A program made the translations under genes and the position numbers. Below the pieces are notes generated by a model, which was not told the DNA's origin, ran no database searches, and saw only the letters and a list, made by a program, of their open reading frames with translations. A stretch of 64,000 nt of DNA. Source: Rachycentron canadum. Its lineage: Eukaryota; Chordata; Actinopteri; Carangiformes; Rachycentridae. This document shows positions 12,092-24,613 of this stretch, piece after piece. The first letter of the stretch is position 1, and the number at the start of each line of letters is the position of its first letter. The stretch spans positions 5,435,806-5,499,805 of the forward strand of contig CM076652.1 of the NCBI GenBank assembly GCA_038496675.1. Direction: 5' to 3'.

Positions 12092-13882
12092 TGTTTTCAT
12101 TGTCTTACTTAACTCTATTGAAGTTGGTGTGACCATGGGACTGATAAAACTGAAATTTATTATCGTGACACTTTCAACACAGCTATATCTTCCTCTGAGC
12201 CTGGTGGGTTCTCCAGCTGAAAGCTAATTATAGTAAAAGTTGCCTTCTCATACAAACATAACAGTCAAGGGAAATGTGTGTATTCCAAACACTTACAAAC
12301 TGCTGGTAAAGTATAAATAAGTCATACTGTATCACTGCAGTGACTTGTGGTTTGACTTCTTAAGGAATATTTGTCCACTTTCAGGAAATAATCAGAGCAC
12401 TAAAACTAGAAATGTGCTCTTTTAAAAGTACTTTATTTCATTCCAGCTCAACAAATTGCATTTTCATGCTTAGTTACAGCCTCCGTTAACAAGTTCTTGT
12501 GCTTTGTCTCTGCCTCCGCCTTCTTCCAGGCCTCATGTAGTGTATCTGTCCCGCTTCATCCACGTTAATGAGCTCCTCCTGCTGTAAGCTCTGATTTACA
12601 CACCGTGTTGCAGAGAGCTGAGGCAGCACAATTCTTGCCCAACTCCACCGTTTCTGCTCAATAAAACAAGAATAACACTACAAATATTCATCCCAACAGT
12701 ATTTTATCCATTACAGAAAAAGAGGGAGAGAAAGAAAGGCAGAAGATGGGCATGGGACAGTGAAAGAGAGATAAATGGGAAGGTTCATTATCCATTATGA
12801 ATGACTACCTCGGTGCTCCCCTCTATTCAAAATGATTTTTATAGCATCACAGAGTGCTGACACGTTAAAAGTGTATTGTGTTCCTCGAACCATCAGGGCC
12901 TTTTGAGGTGGTGATGTCCTCTGTCTGTGTGCTGTAAGTCCACTGAGCAGGCATTTCCATTAGGTGCTGCAGGAGCAAACGGCACTTTGAGAAACAAAAG
13001 AGGCGTTCAGGAGAGACTTGTTTCTGCCTGGTGAACACAGGTTTGAATGGGAGGTCTGATGAATCATGTTAAAATTACAAAACCTGCTCTTCACACAAAG
13101 GCAGAAAAACACACTTGTGTTAACACATGCACACATACTCTCGTCTGCTGAGCTCTGCAGCCTGTACAGTAACCACAGGGAGAGGAATGACGATCTTTCA
13201 AGATAATGAACCATGTATGACAGTAGCCAGCGGCCTCACTGGGAACAGTGTGTGTGTGTGTGTTTCCTTGTGAGTTCCTTAAGGATACACAGATGCATAA
13301 GCATGACTAGAATTCATGTTAATTTAAGAATTTGACCCCCTTTTTTCATATCACCACCCACCACCACATGAAAAAGTCTTTTTGACCATGACACATTTTC
13401 ATTTAAAAGTATTTTCATTTGCACAGTTTACCGTTGTATACCCCGAGTTTCTGATGATGCAGTGGAGGAGCTGAGGTGGGTGTAATGTTGCACTTTGGTT
13501 TCGGCAGCGAGCCAGGAAACAGAAAGATCAACTCGATGATTTTAAAAAATACAAGCATGTGCATGAATCTTGAAAGAAGCATAATTTATGGCTTTATATC
13601 TATTCATAACACGCTCTTTCTATTTGTTGCTTCAAGGTTACTTTGCTCTGTGATGGAGATGTACTATTATGTGTGTTTGTGTTGTGAAAAGAAAAGAGCC
13701 TCAGAAAAGATAGTGACAGAGAATAGATACTACAATTGGGTCTTAAAGGCGATTACTGTACGTAGGCTTCACCAATACAACAAATACAAAGGAGATACGC
13801 ATATTTGCTCCCTTTAAAATGAGATATTTCTTCAACCAAAAAAGATTTATATTTGGCATTCACAAACTGTACATGGTGAAGG

Positions 13883-13922
13883 TACCTCCAGTCTATTCCA
13901 TGGGTGGAATAGACTGGAGGTA
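13883..13922 (+). repeat. Perfect 18-bp inverted repeat, 4-nt loop
   Basis: The left arm at 13883-13900 (TACCTCCAGTCTATTCCA) is the exact reverse complement of 13905-13922, with loop TGGG. No coding frame or known repeat adjoins it. Confidence 0.9.
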
Positions 13923-16781
13923 ATCAAAAGATACATCTAGACCCACAAAGCAGAACTTGACTGTGGAGGTGAAAACAAGTTCTTTATTTGAGAACTAGTA
14001 ATAGTAGTTGAGTTGTGGGTTTGTTTGATGAGGGGGAAAGTAGCTGCAGACTGATTGCTGCCTTCTGAAGGTGTTGTCAGTGTCATCAGACACTTCTTGT
14101 TTATTGTTGTCAAAAACAAAAATTATTCATGATATTTTTCAAACACTGAACTCAAACTATATTATTAAAGGATGTCAAATTGAGTGCTATGCTGATTCGT
14201 CTGCTGAGTGTTTCCTTCGGTTGAGTGTCCAGTTTATTACCTGCAGTGAACTAATCAGTGACACAAGTTTAAGCAAAGCTGCTTCTGGTGTCCCATCCCT
14301 CCACTGATTACAGGATCTTTCCAAAAGCCTGATGAAAGTGAAAATTTAGCATCAGTCGTGAGAGAAGTCTGTTTGGCTCCAAGTAGTTATTTGCATTTGC
14401 TGAGGAAAAGCAATCTGATTTCATGGTTGATACTGGTGATGCATGTTAATGCCAGGTATAAATCACATATACCTACCTGGAACAAATCTGGGCACAGCAC
14501 TCATTAATGCAACCCTCAGTTCTTCATAAACCCTTCAGGATTTTGTTGTTTTTTTATCATCGTGGACTTGACTTGCTATAAAAACATATTGTCAACAGAT
14601 TCTAAATCCAAACACACTCATGTCGAAGACACAGAGGACAGGACACAAATTTCATGCATCTTTTATTTGCCAGCAGGTTGTTATTCTCACCTCCCCTGGC
14701 TACTCATGTAACTCCAATACTGCGATGGGGCTGAGCTTGAGTTTTTTAATGGAATTTGTAAAAAATTAAAAAATACCATACAGTGTCGTGGCAAGCAAGG
14801 TAAGCAGTGTCTGTCCAGTTTAGGCTAAAACTCAATCAACATCAATTAGAACGATAGAAGAGTGGAGGCGATATCTCAGAAGACCTTATTTTCTCAAAAA
14901 ATATTTGATGTTTTATTCATCATGTAATTTATTGTCTTCTTGTGTCAACAGCAGGGTATTTTCCTTGCAAGCTAGCTTTACTTCCAGCAGTTATAACTAT
15001 AATTTCAATATTTTTCATGGGTGTGTCTGCGTCCTGTTGACAAAGACTGGAGCTTGACAAGCGGAGGGGAGAGTAGCTTCATTTGGAGGTTTTGCGTACA
15101 CATATATCCTGGGATCTTTGTCAGGTGAATAGCTGTAGCCAAACTGTGCTTGACCGAGCTTTCACAGTTCTAAGATCAGTTATGATATTGCACACATCAT
15201 GAGCGTCGCGTAGAGATATGTGATAACTAAACCTGCAGCAGCGTTCAGCAGTAGCAAATTAAATGGAAAACGTCATAAATTGCTCACTTCTGTGTAAGTC
15301 ATGCAGCACGTTCAAGAAGTGTGAGACAGAATATTGTTACAGCTCCTGTCAAGAACAGCTTAGTATGGCAGGTAGTGTTTGTAGTGAGAGAGACACACAG
15401 AAATATAGAGGGACAGAGACAAAGAGAGAGTGGTGATGCTGGTGACTGGAGCAGAGAGTTAGATGTTCAGCTATCTGTAAATGTCAAGGCCAATAAATAC
15501 TATAAATAAAAAGAGTTTCCAGTATCAGCAACCTGGATACTGTCAGATACTGTTCCAGAAATAATTGTTTGAATGAATTAAGGTCAAAGCAAATGAACAT
15601 TAAAAAGAAAGTGGGATGAACAAAGAATAATTAATAAATAGCAATAAACTGTGCTCTGCTGGTTGGACCACCACTGTTTTGATTTTATACATTTGAAACA
15701 GGCTCCGTTTAGCTTCTATGCTGAGCACTATGGAGGCACATGAATGTAATTAGCTAAAAAGTGAAAATCCCCAACACAGGTGCTGGTGTCAGAGAGAAGG
15801 CAGGTGTAAAGCCCACACTTTCTTTTACGTTTCTATTTGTGGAGCCTGTCATCGGTGTTGATGGAGTTTTCACTGGTGGTTTTTGTTGTGGCCTTAATGG
15901 GTTTCTCCTCATGAGCATTTGGTTTAAATTGTCTTTTTTCGTTTTTGTTTTTGTTTTGGTTTTTTTTTTTTGTTTTGAAGCCAGCAGCTATTGGAATTTG
16001 TTCGCAATGTACTTCAAACTAAATTAGTTAAATATATATTGAGGGAAAAGAAGGCCTTGCAGCACATATCCTGTTTTCTATTTCGTGGCTTGGTTTTCAA
16101 CTGGGTTGTGGATTATTAGACCGCAGACTCTCCTAGTAAGAGTTACTTACTTCATTTTCATCCTGAAGGCCTGAACTCATTCACCACCAGCGATCTTAGC
16201 CTGAGAGGCGTAATAAAAATACCAGCTGCCTCCAGCCTCACGTGGCATCTGCTTTAATCTGCATATTAACAGCTGATTTATCACTGCCAGCTGGCCATCA
16301 AGGTAATACATGTCTGGTGACAGAGACCCCTTAATAAAAAAAAAGAATTAAAACAAAGATTCATTTACAGAAACACAGCACAGATGTAGATGCAATATGT
16401 TCAGCATACCTAGTAAACAATAAAACTACAGCAATACATTGTGCTTAAAAAAAAAAAACTCAATGGCTCATAATTGTTGACTCAGTTTCCGACAGTTAAG
16501 GGAAAACTAAGACAAAACTCTTTGGTATGAGCATCAACATGTGAGAATTCAATTTACATGCCACTGTTTTACTTTCTAAAACAGTATTGTATTGTGAAAA
16601 GGCAGTTTGCTTTATGTCTTCCACTAATCCCAGACAGTAGCCTCTTTAAACTCAGAAACCAATAGGCCAATTAAACTCTTTTTTTCTTCTTCTTCTTCTT
16701 TTTTTTAATCAAAAGCTTTTCTCTGAGCTGAGGATCAATGGCATGAAAATTCCACAGGTTCAAAGCAAGTCACATCCTATA

Positions 16782-16830
16782 TGTTTAACCAAATCCTGCC
16801 GGCGTGTGTGCCAGAGGATTTGGTTAAACA
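16782..16830 (+). repeat. Perfect 16-bp inverted repeat, 17-nt spacer
   Basis: TGTTTAACCAAATCCT at 16782-16797 is the exact reverse complement of 16815-16830. The spacer is GC-rich (GCCGGCGTGTGTGCCAG). Confidence 0.9.
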
Positions 16831-17629
16831 CACACACATACAAACCTCCAAGCCTCAATCTGTGTCTCCAGAGAGAAATAAAAAAAATGGGAGTGTGATA
16901 CTGATAATGAATATCATGCAATGTTAATGCATTAAGTCAGAGATTTGAAGGAGACTAGGATAGTTGACAGAACATGTCTTAATCCTAATCCATCAGTCAG
17001 ATCTCTCCTTTTGATTTCCCCACAGAGCACACGCTGATTGATTTAAATCTCTTGCAGCCTGTCTCCAAAGCTGAGAACCACTTTAACTCAATCACTATCT
17101 CCTGCTCCTCTTCCTCCCCCTGTCCTTTGACTCTCCAAAGCATGCACTTGTAAATTAATTTTATACTTGGGTATGATCCCATGTAGAGAGTTGCTCTTAT
17201 CCCACATAAAGTTCTTGGTTGATGTACAATGCTTCCTTAAAAGCCTCATCAGCTCTGGAAACTAAGACACCAAAAGCATCCATCTGCAGTAAATATGAAA
17301 GATGTTGCCTTTTTTTCAGACCTGTCAGAAGCTCATTAAGTAACTTTTATTGTTTTGTTTCAAAGAGAGAGAAATAAAAAGGTATCTTCAGGTAAAAGTG
17401 TGATCAAAACAAATACAAGACGGAAACTTTTGTTCTGTTAAAGGCTTTGATCTAAAACATAACAGGCTCAGAACTCAGGAAGTCTCATTAAGCAGATCTC
17501 AGCATTTTATCTGACGGGTGCAGGGAAAATGATGGGGCTCAGTACTTACAGCAGAGGTGCATTGTGGAGATGTGTGGACAGGAAGGTGGAAACACTGCTG
17601 CTTTACTGGGCGCACACATCCATTTCCTT

Positions 17630-18130
17630 TAAAGGTCCCATACTTTACATTTTTTCCTATGTTTTATTTGAAGTGTTGATACTCATGTGAAGATATATTT
17701 GTGTTTTACGTTTTAAGTAGTTCCCTTCTTTAGGCTTCTCTCTGGTGCGCTAGTGACAACTGGTGTGTGAGCCAATCAGGGGAGAGCATCTGAGCCTCTC
17801 GCCTTATTGGTTGAGTGTCTTATAAGTGATCTAATAAGAATTTAGCAGATTTCAGTCAGAGAAACCAAAGGCTGAACAGTGGATCCAAATGAGCCAGGCT
17901 TGGGAATGGCTAATGACTGGTGCTGCTTCATTGTGACATCAGAAAATTACAAAAGTCTTAATTTTTCATTTTAAGGAAGATTTTCTGAATAGAGGCTGTG
18001 TGCGTTTCTCTGTGGACTGAGTACTTTGATACTTCCATAGTATTAATGTAGCATCCAGCTTTAAATTAATTAAACTGAATAAAAAAAGGAAACACATGGA
18101 AATCTCACTTTCTATAATATTGGACCTTTA
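17630..18130 (+). mobile_element. MITE-like element, TAAAGGTCC terminal inverted repeats (copy 1)
   Basis: Starts TAAAGGTCCCATACTTTA and ends TATAATATTGGACCTTTA, so the ends are imperfect inverted repeats sharing TAAAGGTCC and ATA. It is about 500 bp with no coding capacity. An internal block in reverse complement (AAGTATCAAAG, CAGTCCACAGAGAAAC) matches the related element at 63199-63500, which supports one family. The target-site duplication is not certain. Confidence 0.65.
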
Positions 18131-18178
18131 AGTTGTAATCCTTAAAATTACATCTCTATAGAGGGTTTTAGCATCTTT

Positions 18179-18215
18179 CATCATGTTGGTCATGTCATGT
18201 TTGACCAACATCATG
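18179..18215 (+). repeat. Imperfect 14-bp inverted repeat
   Basis: CATCATGTTGGTCA and TGACCAACATCATG pair at 13 of 14 positions across a 9-nt spacer. It lies about 50 bp beyond the MITE-like element. Confidence 0.7.
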
Positions 18216-19730
18216 TTTTGGTTTTATTTTGGTTTCAAATGTACTGTTTAGTCCAGCCTCTCTACATAACATAATTTCAAAGTATAGGATACTGAAATGG
18301 TTGTTTTAATGCTAATAGACTTTGATAGGAACTGTCAGTATGTCAATGCTGTAAAACTTAAACTCATTATCAAATGAGAGTAAATTTAAAAGCATACATT
18401 TCGTTCCCCTCAGAGCCTCATTTGGACAAGATTGTCAGATGATGGAGCAAAACACAAACAGCAAAGTAAACTTATTTTAAAATACAAGGGATCCAGTATA
18501 AATACACAAAGTACTCCATTTAAATCCTTCCCCCCACTTTGTTGCAAACTATTGTGGGAAAAGCAATTTTGAGCCCACCATGCATAAGCTCATTGTAGCA
18601 GATCAATACAAATTATGGAGCAGCGTATCGCCTTCTAGTGCTTCTTTTTTAATGACCTAATTAAGTGGGTACAGTACTGCCAGGAGTTTACAGGAAACAG
18701 TCAGCAGATTGTTACAGGGATGATTTCTAGCTCAAAATCCATCTATGACATTAGTTTTCCATACCGACCTGCTACGCATGTCATTACCAGGCTGCTCCTG
18801 CGCAGATGATTTTACTGTTGGGTGTATATTATGCACATATATGCACCGATGTGGACACACACAGAATTGGTGCACTTACACACTCATTCACTTTAGGGTC
18901 GATTTATAATCTCCAAGATGACTTTCCCATAGTCCAGTGCTCCGGTTATTGCCCTTCCATGTAATTTGATTTCAGGGAAATTAAAAACTGATTGCACTGG
19001 GGTTTTGATCCAGCTGCAACACACACACACACACGAACATGGTGCTAATAGTGAAATGTAATCAGTTCAGGAGATACAAAGGTATATTTCTGGTCCCATT
19101 TCATCATTCATTTTCTCCATGTTGTTGATTAAAAAGCTGTGAAGCACTTATGGAAATCAGTTTGTGACTCTACGGTGCCATGTTTGATCATTTCAGTGGT
19201 GTCATATTTTTGTATATTGATAACCTGTAAAGTATTTTCCCCACCCAGCAGATTTTCTAAATGACTTCTGTCTCAGGCTCAACAACCAAGCAACACTCAC
19301 ATTTCTACACGAGGAAATAACACTTGGAGGAAAAGCAATTCTCAACATGAGTTTATCAAAGTTTAATTTCCTGTGAATCTCACCTTTCTGTGTTGTGCAG
19401 CAGATGAACTTAACTGATGGCAGACAGGATAAATTATTATGTGAGCACAAGATAATGGATTCTAATCCATACCTGAATAACGGTACTGTGCCATCGTAAA
19501 GTTTCACCTCAAAACGCACACAACATAAAAATTGATGAAATTGATGATTCTAAAAAAAGGCACAAATGTGTGTGCCAGATTTAGTCAAACTAAAAAAAAA
19601 ACCTCATTTATATTCATCTAGCAAATAACTTGTTGGTTTTTATCCCTGAGACACCTGTACACTATGTTTCCAAAAATTAATACTCATCTGTGCAGAGACT
19701 TTTCTTTTTGGGAGTTATGTGAAAATAAAT

Positions 19731-19744
19731 CCCCCCCCCCCCCC
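19731..19744 (+). repeat. C14 homopolymer
   Basis: Fourteen consecutive C. The minus strand is G14, which can form G-rich structures and is error-prone in sequencing. Confidence 0.9.
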
Positions 19745-20577
19745 TCGTGCTCTGAGGACAGCTACTGAATGGAAATGATTCATCTTTTGTTTTCTGGATT
19801 TGTCATGTTTGTAATGATAGGGGGTAATCACAATAAGTACTTCATTTTCAGCAAACTGTGCTAATGCGTGTGCTTGTTAATGTTCAGCTCCAACACAAAA
19901 GCAAAGCAGTTAAAGGACTTTAAAGGTTCGATCTGACACTGGTTCACAACATCCTTTCAGCTCCAGCTGTCATTTCAGCAGGTTTTTGGTGCAGAGCCAT
20001 GTACAATGAAGAGGTTAAAGCTACACTGTACACAAATCAATCAACTTCTCTCTTTTAGGGCCTGTGAATTTGTCATGTTTGCATTGCTTTGTTTTTAATA
20101 ACACAGCTGCTCCACAGCCATATGACATGTTAAGCTGAATCAATATTCTTATGAAGTTAAACAGCCAAGGCCCCCTGGCTATGCAGGCTGATAGTTTGTT
20201 AGCAGTCTGTTTCACTATGCAGTTTGATTTTAATGCTCTGTCACTAATGCCACACAGTGCGACACTAAAATACCAAGCAATTTTAAATGAGCAGATCGCT
20301 CATTGGGGCAGGTCAGGTTTCAAAAAAAAACATTAGTTAGTTAGTTTGCTGCATGTGATGGCCAAATTTATTACAGCACATCTTAACAGATTCTTTGAAC
20401 CTATACTTTGATTAAAAATTATACAAATTAAAATAACAGTGCCCATCACCAAGTTTACAACCAGAATAAAAGAAGGAGGCCCTATAAGAAGTAAAAGAGA
20501 TGTCTTTAAGCCTTGTACTTTTCCAGGGCCAGCCAAAAGGGGGACCCAACCTCCTTTACATGCTAATATACTTACAC

Positions 20578-20660
20578 CATAGACTGTATATAAAGATGGA
20601 CGCCACCCATCAGCTCAGAGTGAGCTGCTCTGCTGTCACCATCTTGGCAGTGCCTGACTC
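20578..20660 (+). repeat. Fish repeat fragment with AGACTGTATATAAAGATGG
   Basis: The sequence ACCATAGACTGTATATAAAG followed by ATGGACGCCACCC is a familiar start of a fish non-autonomous repeat, probably related to the distal part of repeat B. The far end is not clear. Confidence 0.5.
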
Positions 20661-23600
20661 CGCCTTACTGTCAGTCCTAAAATTTTAGCATGTATGTACT
20701 CACCCTCCTGTCACTGAAAGCAACCTGCCCTCAGTTATGTATAACTTTAGGTTGGGTGAATTTGGGTCAGTTTGAGAAATTGAAAATGTAGATGAAACTG
20801 TTGTGGAATGACATGCAAACAACTGGCATCACTGTGTTGTAGTGTCTTTTCAGCCCTTCGTGCTTCTCTCCTGTCTGTGCTCCCTTATATAGTATTTCAT
20901 TATAGTCAAATTCCCAATAAAGCTGTTTTTATTGACATGTGTTTTTGTTTCTATTGTCATATGATGGGACAAGTTTGAAAAACTGACTAGGCAATGTGTT
21001 AAGTTAAAGGCCATTTCCTAGCTGCTGCTCTGCTACTGCTACTGATTTTATAAGTTGGGTGTAAACTCCCCATTCATTAATAGAAACTGTTTGCAGTTTA
21101 CTGCAAAACAAATGTAAACTGTAAATTCATTTCAGTGGCAAACGTCAAACTTCCATCAAACCAACCTTAGCAATACAATAATGTCAACAATAAGTGACGA
21201 GTGATGAAGAGAGAACCAACTACAACAACAGGCATTTAAACTGACATGACAATCTGATCCAAGACGATCAACTAAAAGGAAGTTCTTCTTCCTGAGTTGT
21301 GCAGCCAAAGTCTGAATGATTCTTAACAATCTCTACCTTCTCATTCAAACTTACATTACCTGTGAGTCTGCCCGGCTCTGACCTTTTTGACTGGTTTCTG
21401 TCATGAAAGCTCAGTTGTGGTATTTGACTGAACGTCAGCATCAGATAAAATCAGTCTGATGTTCCAATGAAAACAGTGAGAGTGATAAATTTTCAGCTGT
21501 TTCTGATCCCTTTTTTGTTTGTTTACCTCCCTTACCACACTTAATAAAGGTGAGTCTTATCTTTCTGTTGCAGCCTAAGGAGGAAGTTTATCACATAATG
21601 AAGAGATCACATCTGTTAGCTTGGAAAAATACAACTTTCTATCTATGATATTGTGTATATATAACTGTGCTGTATACCTTAAGTGCACATTAATGACTAC
21701 ATGGATTTAGTATGGGTAGCCACAGTACAGTTAAAGTCCTCTACACATTATTGCAAAATCTTTTTTAAGTTACTCTTTGATGGCAGCTTCCAGTCATCAC
21801 TCTTTTGACATCTTAACCTCTTGAATGTTACAAATTCAACCACATTGGTTCGACACAAAGTAGATAACAGAACAGAAACCAACAGTGTGTCAGGAGTTAG
21901 AGACAGATTCATTTACAATGGCAACAGGAAGGCTGGGTCACCATCCAAGGCTGCAAGCTGTGAATTACAGTGATCCTTTTTAATGTAGTGATTCTGTTAC
22001 TGCAATGAGGTTCAACTAACTCAAGGTTTGAGTTAAACTTTTTTTTTGCAGAATAGATAATAATAAACATTCATAATGTCTAAAGACCACATGTTTGAGG
22101 GAATTAAACAAATCTCTTGCCTCCAGTTTGGAGGCTTTTTAAACTCCAAGAGAATGATCGTACAACTTTTGGATGGTTATCACAATTTAGCATTGATATT
22201 CTCATCCATCTAAATGCTGAGCAGTAATATGCAACCAAGTACTTAACATGAGATACACTGTTGGTTTCTGGTGCCAGTAACCAACTGTTCTGCCAAGGCC
22301 AGACCAGAATGAGGAGAAATCTCATTTAGTCTTCAATGGCTTTTTAGAAAGTTCATCAGAATTGAAGAAAATAAGGGTTAAAATCTTCAAATGCAGACAA
22401 GAGCAATCGATGGACACTTGCGTGTAAGAGCAGGAACAAGAAGTTACAAAAAAAGTTACATAACTCATCAGACATTAAGAAAAGACAACATCACTTTCAG
22501 GGTTCAGTGCATAGGATAACACATTAATAAGTTACTTTTTTAGTATCCAAAATACTAAAGCTCCCATGAAATGAAACTGCAGGAACTACATAAAAACCAC
22601 AGCATGGATCCTGTAAACCACCTCTGAAGTTCCAGCTACAGTAGGTGTCTCCATGACCACATTTTGTCATGATAACCCACAGACCCAAATACACACACAC
22701 AAACTCACAAAGTGGAAACAATCCCAACCCTGCGTTCATGTCTGGTCAACATCACAGCACCAGTACTGCTCCAAATCAAAGTCATTTTCTCCAAATACTG
22801 TCCTATTTGAAAACGTGCTCAGTCTTTGTCATCCTGGGGAGAAACTGGTGTGTGATTTCAGCTTCAATTGTATTAAACGAAAATACCACTCGAATGCTCT
22901 GACATTTTCCTTTTTCTGTGATGCTGCAATTTGTACCAGATTATCGATAATGGTTGATAACGGATAACAACTGCAGAGCTAAACAATTATCCTCAGTCCT
23001 CAAACCTATTCCCTGAGCCGTGGTCTGGTTTTATAGAAAGTGGGGACAGAGGGAATCTCAATCATCTTTCATTCTTGATTCATCAAAATATTCTTGGGGA
23101 ATGTGTTCACATTTTGTTTCAGTCCAACAATTTCACCTCTAGTCGTACAATGTGACTGTTCCTGGCAGTGCCTCTTAATCATGGCTCCAGTTCAGACAGA
23201 AAATCATCAAAAAAGAGTCCTATTCCGTTATTCCTAGCTGCAGTATTCAGGCTGCCATGCCTCCTTTAAAGCCATTGCAATTACAGGGCCTTGAAAGTTT
23301 TGTTTCATGCTTGTTTTTTATTTTTCATCACTACCTCACTGAGTCAGAAGTGTATCATTTCTGCTACTTGAAGAGATTTTGCACCAGTGATTTTCTCTCC
23401 TGATTGACCAGACTGTAAATCACGGCCTCTGCCGTGTTCTCAGGTAGCAGGTCAAGACGAAGGTCCCAGCTGAGGACAGTGTCCACCTGGAATTAACTGG
23501 TTTCACATCACATAAGCACCACAACCATAGCAGACCTTCCTCACCGTGGATATTTTGACATGTTGTGGCAGTAGAAGCACATCTGTAACCAGTAACATCG

Positions 23601-24414
23601 ATGATGACTCAGTTCCATTTAGGTTTGCCAGTAAGCCAGGCCAGAGAGCCAGTCTGCACAATAGGAGAGTCCTGGCACAAAGCACCTAAATGGAATTAAT
23701 CCATAATTAATGTAATTAGATACACCTGTGTTTGAAAAGACAGAAATGCAGTCTGAGAAAGGTCTGCAGCCTCGGCATGTTTTGGCACATAAATGCCAGC
23801 TAAGCCCGCTTGCAAATACAGAAGGTGTACAGATGTGCAGGTTGGCAGGAGCGCACATGGTGTATCTCAGCTCACAACAAAAAGCACGGCACAGCTGTTC
23901 CAACACTCAGGATATGAAACAAATTGGAAAGTGATAGGGCCTGTTAGCGCTGTAGCTTGGCTTAACAGGGAGTGTTTTGAAGACACACATGCGCTCTTGC
24001 ACACACGTACACCAGTCTCTAAAAAACACACATAAATAATATGTAGGGTTAGGGTTAGTCACTTGCCTGTAACAAGCAAACTATGACTTCAGTTATTTGC
24101 TGTGTGGTTTTTAGCCTGACTGTGGACAGGGTTATACTTTAGCATACAAGTGGGAGCAGAGTCTCATGTTGTTAACCAGCCAGTCTACAGTCTGTCAGTG
24201 CAATTAACACTGTGTTGATTTGTTAAATTTAGCACCATGTAATTGATTGTTTATTATAATTTTGGAGCAGGTAATGAGTGAAATGGAAAGTGGCCATCTT
24301 TCTTATTAGCATCACTGTTCTCTTTCCATTTCTCTATCTCTTCATTACATAAAGCTGCTTGCAAAGGAAAAAAACTTTCTAGGTGCAATCTAAGAGAAAA
24401 AAAGTGCCTCCCAA

Positions 24415-24613
24415 GGCCTTTTGGGAAAAAGGCAGAAGATCTCCAAAAAGTAGTCAGCTACAGTATGAATCATTGTACATAAATATAACCCACTCGTGTG
24501 AAACTTTGAGTCTGTCATTGTGGTACATTTCATGGCCTTTTGGGAGACATTGGAACTTCTCCAAACAGTAGTCAGTGTGAAGATATTTGAATCACTAGGC
24601 ATAAAATATAACC
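24415..24613 (+). repeat. Diverged tandem duplication, about 120-bp unit
   Basis: Copy 1 (24415-24490) and copy 2 (24534-24613) share, in order, GGCCTTTTGGGA, TCTCCAAA, AGTAGTCAG, GAATCA and a CATAAA-TATAACC end. Copies are separated by about 43 bp of unmatched sequence. The duplication is partly decayed and has no coding frame. Confidence 0.75.

Larger units (their letters stand above)
7000..17629. other. Non-coding stretch with scattered simple repeats
   Basis: Apart from the repeat at 9155-9235, the AT tract at 12 kb and the two hairpins at 13.88 and 16.78 kb, I see only short A- or T-runs (for instance 8546-8557 and 15961-15971), a GA-rich patch at 9630-9687, and short TG/CA runs at 10143-10174 and 13247-13262. 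The open frames (at most 123 codons) show no domain. Confidence 0.6.

Noticed and set aside
24043..24057. Telomere-like GGGTTAGGGTTA
   Set aside because: Only two units, too short to claim an interstitial telomeric site.
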